NCBI GenBank assembly: GCA_964624145.1
Contig: CAZUXT010000012.1
Location: 11,710-75,709, forward strand
Length of the DNA stretch: 64,000 nt
Direction of reading: 5' to 3'
From: WJMT01 sp964624145
GTDB lineage: Bacteria; Acidobacteriota; Aminicenantia; Aminicenantales; Aminicenantaceae
Shown: one piece after another, positions 1 to 8,733 of the stretch
How the letters are laid out: the number at the start of each line of letters is the position of its first letter
Position numbering within the stretch: position 1 is the stretch's first letter
The notes under the pieces: model-generated
Told to the model about the DNA's origin: nothing
Databases searched by the model: none
The model's input: the letters and a program-made list of their open reading frames with translations, nothing else
Translations under genes and position numbers: made by a program

Positions 1-1109
1 AGCGTCCGGCACACCGCATGTATGAGCAGTGGCATCCTCTGGGTGCTGTAGGCGTCGTCACCTCTTTTAATTTTCCTGTGGCCGTGTGGTCCTGGAACGC
101 AGCGATCGCAGCTGCCTGCGGAGATACTACGGTCTGGAAACCGTCTTCAGATGCTCCTTTGACAGCTGTTGCTGTCCAGCACATCGCCAATCAGGTCATG
201 AGTTCTCACGGTTTGAAAGGGATCTTTAACCTTCTTATTGGGAGAGGTTCTGTTATCGGAGAACGCATGATCAATGACAGCAGGCTGCCTCTGATTTCTT
301 TTACCGGGTCTACAAAAATGGGGCAGCACGTATCCGAAGCTGTGGCCCGGCGTTTTGGCCGAACCATACTGGAACTGGGCGGTAACAATGCGATTATCGT
401 GGCTGAAGATGCTGATTTGGAAATGGCAGTCCGCACTATTCTTTTCGGAGCTGTGGGCACCGCCGGACAGCGCTGTACCAGCACCCGACGCATCATCATG
501 CACAAATCCATCGCATCTGAACTGACCGAAAAAATTAATAATGCCTACAAACAGGTAAAGATCGGAAATCCTATTGAAGAAGGGATACTCATGGGGCCGC
601 TCGTGACCAAAGCGGCGGTGGAAGACATGATGGCAGCTCTGGAAAAGGCACAGGAACAGGGAGGTGAAATCATTCTGGGAGGGAAGCGCCTTCCTGGCCT
701 GGGTGAACAGTTCGTCGAACCTGCTGTTGTGAAAATGCCCAAACAAACAGAGATCGTTTATATTGAGACCTTTGCTCCCATTCTTTACTTGATGGAGTAT
801 GAAGATTTAGAGGAAGCCATACACCTGCACAATGAGGTCCCGCAGGGGCTTTCCAGCTCGATTTTCACCACAAACCTGCTGAAAGCAGAAAAATTTCTTT
901 CCCATGAAGGATCGGATTGCGGTATTGCCAATGTCAACATCGGAACATCCGGAGCAGAAATTGGAGGAGCTTTTGGCGGCGAAAAAGAGACCGGCGGAGG
1001 AAGAGAGTCTGGTTCAGATGCCTGGAAAGCTTACATGCGAAGGCAAACCAACACCATCAACTGGTCCAAAGATCTGCCGCTGGCACAGGGGATCAAATTC
1101 GGAGACTGA
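1..1109 (+). CDS. ALDH7-type aldehyde dehydrogenase (aminoadipate-semialdehyde dehydrogenase-like), 5' end cut off
   Basis: This NAD-dependent aldehyde dehydrogenase is open at the window's left edge. The reading frame runs through base 3 with no start, and the first residues (RPAHRMYEQWHPLG) match the middle of ALDH7 proteins. Numbered from the first in-frame Met at base 18, the general-base Glu is E119 in LELGGNN, the catalytic Cys is C153 in GTAGQRC, and FTGST lies at 95-99. The C-terminal signature GGAFGGEKETGGGRESGSD is that of the antiquitin/ALDH7 group, whose members oxidise alpha-aminoadipate semialdehyde in lysine breakdown. The substrate here is inferred from family only. About 150 N-terminal residues should lie outside the window. 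The stop codon overlaps the next gene's start (TGATG), so the two are translationally coupled. Confidence 0.93.
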   Translation, partial: RPAHRMYEQWHPLGAVGVVTSFNFPVAVWSWNAAIAAACGDTTVWKPSSDAPLTAVAVQHIANQVMSSHGLKGIFNLLIGRGSVIGERMINDSRLPLISFTGSTKMGQHVSEAVARRFGRTILELGGNNAIIVAEDADLEMAVRTILFGAVGTAGQRCTSTRRIIMHKSIASELTEKINNAYKQVKIGNPIEEGILMGPLVTKAAVEDMMAALEKAQEQGGEIILGGKRLPGLGEQFVEPAVVKMPKQTEIVYIETFAPILYLMEYEDLEEAIHLHNEVPQGLSSSIFTTNLLKAEKFLSHEGSDCGIANVNIGTSGAEIGGAFGGEKETGGGRESGSDAWKAYMRRQTNTINWSKDLPLAQGIKFGD

Positions 1110-1327
1110 TGCAGCCGCTCGTCACCCTTGATACACAGATCGAAGACCTTGTGCTGAAATATCCGAAATCAGTACATTTCCTCACAAAGAACGGAATCCG
1201 GTGTATTCGATGCGGAGAGCCGCTCTGGTGTTCACTTGGAGAACTGCTCGAGGATGAAAAGGTCAAGAACCCTCAGGAGCTGGTCGATGGACTCAACCAG
1301 TTCTTGAAGGAACAGGATGACCTTTGA
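1109..1327 (+). CDS. DUF1858-type small protein
   Basis: A 72-residue cytosolic protein whose ATG shares one base with the TGA of the aldehyde dehydrogenase. It resembles DUF1858 domains: a short helical N-terminus (IEDLVLKYPKSVHFLTKNGI) followed by a C-x-x-C pair (CIRC, Cys32 and Cys35) and a third Cys at 41. DUF1858 proteins often accompany redox enzymes or carry the Cys pair for metal or hydride chemistry, but no reaction is established for this one. A longer in-frame ORF begins at 917 but lies inside the dehydrogenase, so I take the coupled start at 1109. The gene ends 18 bp before the convergent permease. Confidence 0.75.
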   Translation: MQPLVTLDTQIEDLVLKYPKSVHFLTKNGIRCIRCGEPLWCSLGELLEDEKVKNPQELVDGLNQFLKEQDDL

Positions 1328-1344
1328 GTACCCGCATACAGATT

Positions 1345-3753
1345 CTATTCATATTTAACAGCCTGAGCCGGATCGGAATACGCCGCGCGCACTGACTGGA
1401 AGCTGACAGTCAGAAGAGAGATAAGAAGGGAGATCAATCCAGTCACTAAAAAGACACTGATTCCTATTTGGGTGCGGTATGCGAAGTTCTGAAGCCAGTT
1501 TCTCATAACAAAATAAGCCAGTGGCCATGCGATCAGATTTGCCAGCAGAATAACCTTAACAAAATCTCCGGTTAAAAGAACAAGGACATCGGCGACAGAT
1601 GCGCCAAGGACTTTCCGAATACCAATTTCCCGTCTTCTGCGTTCCGTAGCAAAGGAAGCCATTCCGAGCAGCCCCAGACAGGCAACAAAAACAGCAAAAA
1701 CACTGAAAGAAGTCAAGATACCGCTTAATTTTTCTTCGGATCGGTACTGGGAATCAAAAGTATCCTCAAGAAAGAAATAGTCAAAAGGCCGCCCCGGGTC
1801 AATGATTTTCCACATATTCCGGATCCGGTCCAGGGTCTCTGCCCGACCAAAGTCTCTTATTTTTATGGAAAGCATGTCCAGAAAGCGTGGAGTATTGGTG
1901 ATATAAAGCGGCGCTACGACCTGGCGTAGCGACCTGATATGGAAATCCTTTACAACCCCGACAACGGTCCTGGTTTCCCACTGGATAGAACCGGGAGTAG
2001 ATCCGGTCGGGCGTTTTATGGTCTTTCCCAGAGGATCTTCCCATCCAAACACCTTTGCCGCGGTTTCATTGATAATGACCGCCTGGTCCGGGTCGGTCCC
2101 GAAGTCCCGGGAAAAATTCCGGCCCTTGACAGTTTCTATGCCGAGAGTAGGAAAAAAATCAATATCCACACTGATGCGATCCATAGGGAAACTTTGTTCC
2201 TGGGAATAGCCTTCCGGAACCATAGGGGTTGTGTCTGGTTCTCCTCCGGGAACAATCGAAGATGCACCTACGCCTAAAACCCCCGGAATCTCTTGGAGAC
2301 GGGTCTTGATGGATTCAAGCGAATTTCCTATACTGCTGTCCATAATAGGCAGTACTATGGTATTTTTCTTTTCAAATCCCAGATCTGTTTTTTTCATGTA
2401 GTGAACCTGATTGATGATGATTCCGGTTCCAATGATGAGAGTGATAGATATCACAAACTGAGCTGTGACCAAGACACGGCGAAAGCGGGAATGACCCGAA
2501 CCTGATTTTATTTCTCCTTTGAGAACCCGAACCGGATTAAATGATGACAGAAACACTGCCGGGTAGCTGCCTGCGACAAGTCCGACAAAAAGTACCAATC
2601 CCAGAAGACCCAAAATCATCCATCCCGCATCATTTAAACTGAAACCAAGTTCGGTCCCGGCTAGAGACCGGAAATAGGGGAGAGCCAAAAACACCAAAAT
2701 AAGGCTGATGGCCATGGCCAAAAAGCTAAAAAACAGGGACTCTCCTAAAAACTGTCTTGTCAGTTCATTTTTTCTAGCTCCCACTACTTTCCGCATGCCC
2801 ACTTCTTTGGCCCGAAGAGAGGAGCGGGCTGTCGACAGGTTCATAAAATTTATGCAGGCGATAAAAAGAATAAAAAGAGCAATAGCTGAGAAGACATACA
2901 TATTGCGGATGTCCCAAGTAGGAGCGATTTCGTTTTCCATATGTGAGTGAAGATAGATCTTTGTCAAAGGCTGAAGATAATAACCGATCCGGCCGCCCAT
3001 GGCTTTGATCTCTTCCCCCATGTAATGATCCACTAAAGACGGAAGTTTGGCCTCCAGCTTGCGGTAATCATAATTTTCCGGAAGCAGGAGATATGTGTAA
3101 AGATTGAAATTAAACCATTGGTCGCGATCCATGCGTTCGGATGCATACAGGGATTCAAACGAACACAGCATGCTAAACGTGAAGTGGGAGTTTGACGGCA
3201 CGTCTTCCACAACACCGGTTACAATAAAATCCTCCTGATTGTTGAGCTTAAGCACTTTACCTATCGGCTCTTCATCCCCGAAATATTTCTCCACCAGAGT
3301 TCTGGTCAAGACAACCGTATAGGCCCTGTTTAGAGCATCCTGAGGATTTCCGTCGATCATGGGGAAATTGAAAATCTCGAAAACAGAATTATCAGCCCAA
3401 AAAATCCTGTCCTCATAAAAAAGCCTGTCTTTGTATTGAATGGGGATCCTTTCTCTGGTTTTCAGCCGGACAGAACTTATAACTTCAGGATAATCATCTT
3501 TGAGCACCGGGCCAACCGGAGCGTTGCTTATGGGTAATGTTGTTATATCTTCTCCCAATTGAACTTCTGAACAAAGCCGGTAAATTTGATTCGCATGTTC
3601 GTGATATTTGTCATAGCTCAGCTGGTGCAGTATAAAGAGACTGATCAGGATGCAGCAGGCCATTCCAATGGCTAATCCAATGATATTGATAAAAGCATAC
3701 CCCTTATGTCTACGCAGATTCCGCAGGGCTGTTTTAATGTAGTTTCCGATCAT
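1345..3753 (-). CDS. Orphan FtsX/MacB-type ABC permease
   Basis: An 802-residue inner-membrane protein of the MacB/FtsX permease class. It has an N-terminal membrane helix at about 19-45, a MacB-like periplasmic core at about 50-275, a helix cluster starting near 284 with the conserved NFMNLSTARS and KEVGMRKVVGA motifs, a second periplasmic portion, and a final helix cluster introduced by RREIGIRKVLGA. Such duplicated permeases couple ATP hydrolysis by a partner ATPase to movement in the periplasm. No ATPase or adaptor gene lies nearby, so it is an orphan. The start at 3753 has a strong AAGGAG site at 3761-3766. It is one of four related permeases in the window and lacks the N-terminal prefix domain found on two of them. 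Confidence 0.9.
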   Translation of the reverse strand: MIGNYIKTALRNLRRHKGYAFINIIGLAIGMACCILISLFILHQLSYDKYHEHANQIYRLCSEVQLGEDITTLPISNAPVGPVLKDDYPEVISSVRLKTRERIPIQYKDRLFYEDRIFWADNSVFEIFNFPMIDGNPQDALNRAYTVVLTRTLVEKYFGDEEPIGKVLKLNNQEDFIVTGVVEDVPSNSHFTFSMLCSFESLYASERMDRDQWFNFNLYTYLLLPENYDYRKLEAKLPSLVDHYMGEEIKAMGGRIGYYLQPLTKIYLHSHMENEIAPTWDIRNMYVFSAIALFILFIACINFMNLSTARSSLRAKEVGMRKVVGARKNELTRQFLGESLFFSFLAMAISLILVFLALPYFRSLAGTELGFSLNDAGWMILGLLGLVLFVGLVAGSYPAVFLSSFNPVRVLKGEIKSGSGHSRFRRVLVTAQFVISITLIIGTGIIINQVHYMKKTDLGFEKKNTIVLPIMDSSIGNSLESIKTRLQEIPGVLGVGASSIVPGGEPDTTPMVPEGYSQEQSFPMDRISVDIDFFPTLGIETVKGRNFSRDFGTDPDQAVIINETAAKVFGWEDPLGKTIKRPTGSTPGSIQWETRTVVGVVKDFHIRSLRQVVAPLYITNTPRFLDMLSIKIRDFGRAETLDRIRNMWKIIDPGRPFDYFFLEDTFDSQYRSEEKLSGILTSFSVFAVFVACLGLLGMASFATERRRREIGIRKVLGASVADVLVLLTGDFVKVILLANLIAWPLAYFVMRNWLQNFAYRTQIGISVFLVTGLISLLISLLTVSFQSVRAAYSDPAQAVKYE

Positions 3754-3942
3754 ATGTGTCCTCCTTGATTCCAGAAACCCGGATTATTTCGAATAACAAA
3801 ATGAAGCAATAGAATTCCACATTTTTAAGCTTGATCAAGGCTTTTGGGCTTATAAAAATATACGGCATCCTACCAAAAAAAGTTCCCTTGAATATATGTG
3901 TTTTTTTCTTTAATCTGTTTTTTCCTGCCTGATGATTTCTTG

Positions 3943-3972
3943 TTGACCGGATTTGTTTGTTATGTGTATGAT
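3943..3972 (+). promoter_or_regulatory. Conserved promoter, copy 1
   Basis: The -35 is TTGACC at 3943-3948 and the -10 is TATGAT at 3967-3972, with an 18-bp spacer and a TGTG extension before the -10. It lies 31 bp before the lipoprotein ATG at 4004. It is the first of ten closely similar promoters in the window. Confidence 0.8.
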
Positions 3973-4003
3973 TTATGAAAAGAATTTGGAAGGGAATAAT
4001 CAC

Positions 4004-6307
4004 ATGTCTTTGAAAAAATTACGGAAACATAAATTCCCGCCGTTGCTGGTTACAGGCTTTTTTATTTGTCTTATCGGAGGAGGCGGTTCCTGTGCCCGCC
4101 GCACAGCAGATCCCATGAAAATCATCGAGACCGAATCTGTCTATCAGGTTGTTTTTAACAGCGAGGACTGTGTTTCTTTTATGCCTCCGGAGCTTAAAGG
4201 ATGCGGCCTTCCGGAGATAAAGATCAGTGAAAAGGAACATGGCTGGCAGCATGTTCAAATGAAGTGGAACATAACGAAAGAGGTTTCCCAGGATGAACTC
4301 TCTATTCCGTTTGATCTCTGCTTTGATCCGGATTTCTGGTGGGCCCCTCATCTCACACCGGATCAGGGTTATGTGATCGCGCAGCATGTTTTTCGCTTAC
4401 CCGCACTTATTGTTCAGAGTGAATTTGCGACACTGGCTGTTGTTCCCGATCTGAATATTGTGGGGCAGAAACCGGAGAACCCCTGGTTCATGGATTATAA
4501 TGCCCTGCAAAAGAGATTCTGGCTAGGAGCGACTGAGACAGATATCCCCGAACATGTTCTTTTTAAAAAAAAGCCTGGAATGAGATTTTCTCCGGGAATC
4601 TTTGAATTAGGATTTTTAATAAAAGCTTATCATGATCTCGACCCTGTAAAGAATCCCTGGTCAGAGGTAACGCATCTCTTATGGGAGAAATGGGGGCAGC
4701 CGCTTTATGAAAAAGGAGAGCCTGTTTCTGCGTCTCTTCAGAACTATATCCGGCTTACCTATGACTGGGCTTTTAAAGGGTGGTCTGATTTTGTCTGGCA
4801 GGAATTCGATCTCAACGGCACACGCGTAGGGGCCCCCCAATTCATTGTCAATATTTCCCAGTCTCCCAATTATCCGGAACACTGGTATCAGAGGGAGTTT
4901 CTCTCTATATGGAATCAGGCCTGGTTCTCATCCCTGCGCAGCGCTTCAGGGCTTTTCCGTTATGCCCGCAGTATCAAAGACGATGAGCTCCTGAAGAAAG
5001 CGCGCATGACAAAAGAACTGGCCCTGTTGGCGCCCATAAAGGATGGAATTTTTCCAACCGTGATCCGAACCGATAATAAAACTATTGAAATCGAAGGAAA
5101 GGAATATCAAAGACCTGAATCCTGGGAGCATCATTACTGGAGCAACTCCAACCGCAGTCCCCGCAACTACGGCATTTCTTCGGATTGGTATCATGTTCTT
5201 GACTGCAGTTGGACAGCGCTTCTCATGCTGCGCTGGTATGAGGAGCTGGAACAGGATTCTCGGCTTGTCCAGTACGCCCGAAAATATGCTGACCGTCTTC
5301 TGGAGCTTCAGGATTCGGAGGGCTTCTTTCCAGGCTGGCTTCATCCTCAGACTCAAATGCCGGGGCCGGTCATGAACCAAACACCGGAGACGAGCCTGAG
5401 TGTGACGTTTCTAATGAAACTGGCTGATATGACCGGTGAGTCAAAATACCGCACAACCGCTGTAAAGGCAATGGATGCTGTTTTAAAAGAAATCGTTCCC
5501 CAGGGTCGCTGGGAAGATTATGAGACCTATTGGTCATGCTGCAGTTGGGGGAGGGATAAATATCTGGGTAAAAAAATCCCCCGCAATGCCATGCACAAAC
5601 AGAACACCTTGTCTCTTTTCTGGACAGCCGAAGCGCTCCTTAAATGCTATCAGGCAACACACCAGAACCATTATATCGAGTGGGGGAGGCGCACTTTGGA
5701 TGAACTCTCCATGGCCCAGCAGGTCTGGCAGCCTCCTTTTATCTATGTCCCTGCCCTCGGAGGATTCGGTGTTATGAACGCTGACGGAGAGTGGAATGAT
5801 TCCCGCGAGACACTGTTTGCCGAGCTGTTCCTTGACTATTACAGGGAAACAGGGGATCCTTACCTCTTCCAGAGGGGTATTTCTGCGCTTAAATCTGGAT
5901 TCATTATGATGTACTGTCCTGAGAACAAAGAGGTAAAAAAGATGTGGGAGAAAGTCTATCCCTGGTTCGGGCCGGAAGATTACGGTTTTACCATGGAAAA
6001 TTACGATCACGGCGGACGCACCACTCCGGAAGGAGAAGGTATGGGCGTTTTCACCATATATGACTGGGGAAATGGAGCGGCCGCTGAAGCGGCCATGCGC
6101 ATTCTTGACCATTACGGCCATGTGTATATTGACAGACCACGAAATCATGCGTTTGGAATCGATAAAATCCGGGTTCAACGCGTTGAAAACGGATGGGAAC
6201 TGGTGAATGAATGTGAGGAAAAACGGAGAATACGCATCGTTTACGATGACGGAACCACAAAGACAGTAGTGCTTGAAGACAGGATTCATTTATCAGAAAA
6301 CAATTAG
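4004..6307 (+). CDS. Lipoprotein with alpha/alpha-barrel (six-hairpin glycosidase-like) appearance
   Basis: A 767-residue predicted lipoprotein: the signal peptide ends in a Gly-rich lipobox (GGGGSC, Cys30). The mature chain is rich in Trp and Tyr, with an N-terminal beta-type region of about 250 residues followed by long amphipathic helices (for example LLMLRWYEELEQDSRLVQYARKYADRLLELQ in outline). This resembles the alpha/alpha toroid of six-hairpin glycosidases and related sugar lyases. I cannot name a family or catalytic acid with certainty, so a role in glycan breakdown is inference. The start at 4004 is chosen over an upstream in-frame ATG at 3953 because the latter lies within the promoter. 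GGAAGGGA at 3988-3995 is the ribosome site, and the lipobox fits this start. Confidence 0.8.
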   Translation: MSLKKLRKHKFPPLLVTGFFICLIGGGGSCARRTADPMKIIETESVYQVVFNSEDCVSFMPPELKGCGLPEIKISEKEHGWQHVQMKWNITKEVSQDELSIPFDLCFDPDFWWAPHLTPDQGYVIAQHVFRLPALIVQSEFATLAVVPDLNIVGQKPENPWFMDYNALQKRFWLGATETDIPEHVLFKKKPGMRFSPGIFELGFLIKAYHDLDPVKNPWSEVTHLLWEKWGQPLYEKGEPVSASLQNYIRLTYDWAFKGWSDFVWQEFDLNGTRVGAPQFIVNISQSPNYPEHWYQREFLSIWNQAWFSSLRSASGLFRYARSIKDDELLKKARMTKELALLAPIKDGIFPTVIRTDNKTIEIEGKEYQRPESWEHHYWSNSNRSPRNYGISSDWYHVLDCSWTALLMLRWYEELEQDSRLVQYARKYADRLLELQDSEGFFPGWLHPQTQMPGPVMNQTPETSLSVTFLMKLADMTGESKYRTTAVKAMDAVLKEIVPQGRWEDYETYWSCCSWGRDKYLGKKIPRNAMHKQNTLSLFWTAEALLKCYQATHQNHYIEWGRRTLDELSMAQQVWQPPFIYVPALGGFGVMNADGEWNDSRETLFAELFLDYYRETGDPYLFQRGISALKSGFIMMYCPENKEVKKMWEKVYPWFGPEDYGFTMENYDHGGRTTPEGEGMGVFTIYDWGNGAAAEAAMRILDHYGHVYIDRPRNHAFGIDKIRVQRVENGWELVNECEEKRRIRIVYDDGTTKTVVLEDRIHLSENN

Positions 6308-6460
6308 AAGTTCTTATTTATGTCCTATTAGCAAGCTTTATATCCCCTTAATTTTTCTTTAAATAGAGTTTGACCTTATAAGTCAGGTCGATTTTATAAA
6401 CTGATTTCAATAGATTTATATCGGATTTTTCAGATCATATGATTATCAGGGAGGCAGGTA

Positions 6461-7321
6461 ATGAGACAAAACATATTTCGAATCGTTTTTATGGTCCTTT
6501 TTATTTTCTTGCTATATCCCTATTTTTATGCTGGAGGCAACCTTCAGAGCAGCCAGCAGGGGAAAAAAGAAAAGACCGTACTTGTCAACGGAGTGGACTT
6601 TATAATGGTGTATATCCCGGCAGGAGAATATCTCATGGGATCTCCGGAAACAGAATCATTAAGACAGAGCGATGAAGGCCCCCAGCATCAGGTCGCCATT
6701 TCCAGAGGATTCTGGATGGGAAAATATGAAGTGACTCAAGGGGAGTGGAAAGCTGTTATGGGGCAAAGTGATTCATGGTTTGAAGGGGAAGATGATTATC
6801 CCATCGAATGGATCTCATGGAATCGGGCTAAGGACTTCATCAAGAGATTGAATGAAAAGACAGGCTTGAGATTCAGGCTTCCCACAGAGGCCGAATGGGA
6901 GTATGCCTGCCGTGCGGGAACCACCACTCCGTTTCACTTTGGAGAAGGTATCGGCTCGGATCAAGCCAATTTTAATGGTGGTTTTCCTTACGGAGATGCT
7001 CAAAAAGGATTATACCGGGAAGGCACTTGCCCAGTCGGAAGCTTCCAGCCAAATGCATGGGGCTTGTATGATATGCACGGAAATGTGTGGGAATGGTGTG
7101 AGGATGTGTATAAAGCGGATATCTATGACCATACTGAACTCTACACAACGAATGACAGTGGCAATCCGCTGTATTCGGGAGAGGGCTCACACCGTGTTTT
7201 CCGCGGCGGGGGCTGGCTTGGCAGCGGCAATGGTCTGCGTTCCGCAAGCCGCAGCCACGAACTAGCGCAATACTCTCTCATTTATATCGGATTCCGCCTG
7301 GTGCTGGATAACGATGATTGA
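6461..7321 (+). CDS. Exported FGE-sulfatase-fold protein (SUMF1 family) without the catalytic cysteines
   Basis: A 286-residue protein with an N-terminal signal segment (about 5-28) and a full formylglycine-generating-enzyme fold: MVYIPAGEYLMGS at the start, LPTEAEWEYACRAG in the middle, DMHGNVWEWCEDVY, and a C-terminal RVFRGGGW...GFRLV block. True FGEs carry two reactive Cys residues in the last block. Here that stretch (LRSASRSHELAQYSLIYIGFR) has none, so formylglycine synthesis is unlikely. Members without these cysteines serve many roles, for example peptide maturation or ligand binding. AGGGAGG at 6448-6454 supports the start. It sits 24 bp before the aldo/keto reductase and probably shares its transcript. 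A weak promoter (TTGACC at 6370, TTTATA at 6393) may drive both. Confidence 0.88.
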   Translation: MRQNIFRIVFMVLFIFLLYPYFYAGGNLQSSQQGKKEKTVLVNGVDFIMVYIPAGEYLMGSPETESLRQSDEGPQHQVAISRGFWMGKYEVTQGEWKAVMGQSDSWFEGEDDYPIEWISWNRAKDFIKRLNEKTGLRFRLPTEAEWEYACRAGTTTPFHFGEGIGSDQANFNGGFPYGDAQKGLYREGTCPVGSFQPNAWGLYDMHGNVWEWCEDVYKADIYDHTELYTTNDSGNPLYSGEGSHRVFRGGGWLGSGNGLRSASRSHELAQYSLIYIGFRLVLDNDD

Positions 7322-7345
7322 AAAAAGAAAAAAAAGGAGACCCTG

Positions 7346-8593
7346 ATGAAAAAAGAAAAAAAATACTTGAGCCGGAGAGTTTTTTTAACGAAAACTTTTT
7401 CAGGCATGGCATTACTTGGTTCCTTTAGCTTTCCGGATAAGCCCAGAGTCAAGATGGAGAATAATGAATCAAAAGGCATTTCAAAAGATAAAGTGCTTAC
7501 CAGGACTCTGGGAAAAACAGGAATAAGGGTTCCGGTTGTCTCCATGGGAGTGATGAACTCCAGCGACCCGGCATTGGTCCGCAGAGCTTTTGAAAAGGGA
7601 ATTCGCCATTTTGATACAGCTGCTTCCTATGGCCGGGGCAGAAATGAAGAAATGATCGGAAAGGTGGTCAGAGAGCTCGGTATGCGCAATGAGACCATCA
7701 TTGCCACAAAAGTCCCGCGGATCTCCCTCTCAGTACTGAAGCAGATGAGGAACGAGCAGAGCAAAGCCTATTTTCTGGACCATCTTGAACAGAGCCTGAA
7801 GCGACTGCAAACAGATTATGTGGATATGATCTATCTGCACGATGCTCAAAGTGCCGAATACCTGCAGAATGACGGATTCAGAAGTGCCATGGAAACAGCA
7901 AAAAGCCAGAAAAAAGCACTCTCAGTCGGATTTTCCGTTCACAGAAATATGATAGAGTGCCTTAATGAGGCTTCCCGGGATGGGTTTTACGATGTGGTTT
8001 TAACCGCTTTTAATTATTCCATGCATGAGAACAGAGAACTGATAGATTCCATGGAAAAAGCAGCAGCTAAGGGAATCGGCATCATTGCCATGAAGACCCA
8101 GTGCAGCCAGCCCTGGTATCGAAGCGATTATGAACCTTCAGAGAGCTACACGCTTTATGAAGGCCAGATCATGCAGACGGCTTTGCTGAAATGGGTCCTG
8201 CGGCATGAGTTCGTTTCCACGGCTGTCCCTGGCTTCCAGAATTTTAAAGAACTCGAGGAGGACTTCAGCGTTGCCTTTGATTTGGACTACACGGAAGAGG
8301 AAAAGAAGTTTCTTCAGGACAGGAATATCAAAATCGGCATGAGATCAGTATGCCAGCAGTGCGGCTCCTGTGTGTCCACCTGTCCCCGGGGAGTGGATAT
8401 CCCCGCGCTCATACGCACTCACATGTACGCCGCATGCTACGCGAATTTCTACCAATCAAGGGATACACTCGATGAAATTGCAATGGGAAAAGGACTGGAT
8501 TCCTGCGTCCTGTGCGGGACATGCCAGGCCAAATGTGTGAACCGTGTTGATATTCCTCGGAGAATCAGCGAATTAAAAGTAATCTATACCTGA
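7346..8593 (+). CDS. Tat-exported aldo/keto reductase with C-terminal ferredoxin-like domain
   Basis: A 415-residue protein that starts with a twin-arginine signal (SRRVFL at 9-14, then a hydrophobic stretch), so it is probably folded in the cytoplasm and exported. The aldo/keto reductase barrel has the usual tetrad: D90, Y95 (FDTAASYG), K122 (ATKVP) and H165 (YLHD). The last 70 residues hold two Cys clusters, CQQCGSCVSTCP and CVLCGTCQAKC, as in AKRs with a 4Fe-4S ferredoxin-like tail. The substrate is unknown. The neighbours suggest oxidation or reduction of sugars or sugar-derived compounds in the periplasm. AAGGAG before the ATG supports the start. Confidence 0.9.
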   Translation: MKKEKKYLSRRVFLTKTFSGMALLGSFSFPDKPRVKMENNESKGISKDKVLTRTLGKTGIRVPVVSMGVMNSSDPALVRRAFEKGIRHFDTAASYGRGRNEEMIGKVVRELGMRNETIIATKVPRISLSVLKQMRNEQSKAYFLDHLEQSLKRLQTDYVDMIYLHDAQSAEYLQNDGFRSAMETAKSQKKALSVGFSVHRNMIECLNEASRDGFYDVVLTAFNYSMHENRELIDSMEKAAAKGIGIIAMKTQCSQPWYRSDYEPSESYTLYEGQIMQTALLKWVLRHEFVSTAVPGFQNFKELEEDFSVAFDLDYTEEEKKFLQDRNIKIGMRSVCQQCGSCVSTCPRGVDIPALIRTHMYAACYANFYQSRDTLDEIAMGKGLDSCVLCGTCQAKCVNRVDIPRRISELKVIYT

Positions 8594-8671
8594 CCTTCAA
8601 ATTATTCATTTTTTTGGAACCAGAACCGTTTTTTAATCAACGGCTTGCTTCGGTCTAATGCGCTTTTCCTA

Positions 8672-8701
8672 TTGACTGGGTTTCTTAATAATGTGTATGA
8701 T
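8672..8701 (+). promoter_or_regulatory. Conserved promoter, copy 2
   Basis: The -35 is TTGACT at 8672-8677 and the -10 is TATGAT at 8696-8701, with an 18-bp spacer and TGTG before the -10. It serves the S9 peptidase at 8734. Confidence 0.8.
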
Positions 8702-8733
8702 GCTCATGCTGTCAAAAATGAGAGGAGCGAACA

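Noticed and set aside
147..746. 199-codon minus-strand ORF
   Set aside because: It lies opposite the well-supported ALDH7 gene, has no ribosome site and shows no recognisable protein; it is a frame shadow.
5534..6289. 251-codon minus-strand ORF
   Set aside because: It is antisense to the lipoprotein gene and has no supporting signals or homology that I recognise.
6461..7321. FGE-fold protein as the maturase of the sulfatase
   Set aside because: Both catalytic cysteines are missing from the C-terminal block and the genes are 12 kb apart.
8620..8650. CCGTT/AACGG dyad as a terminator of the aldo/keto reductase gene
   Set aside because: The T run lies in the loop and no T tract follows the stem.
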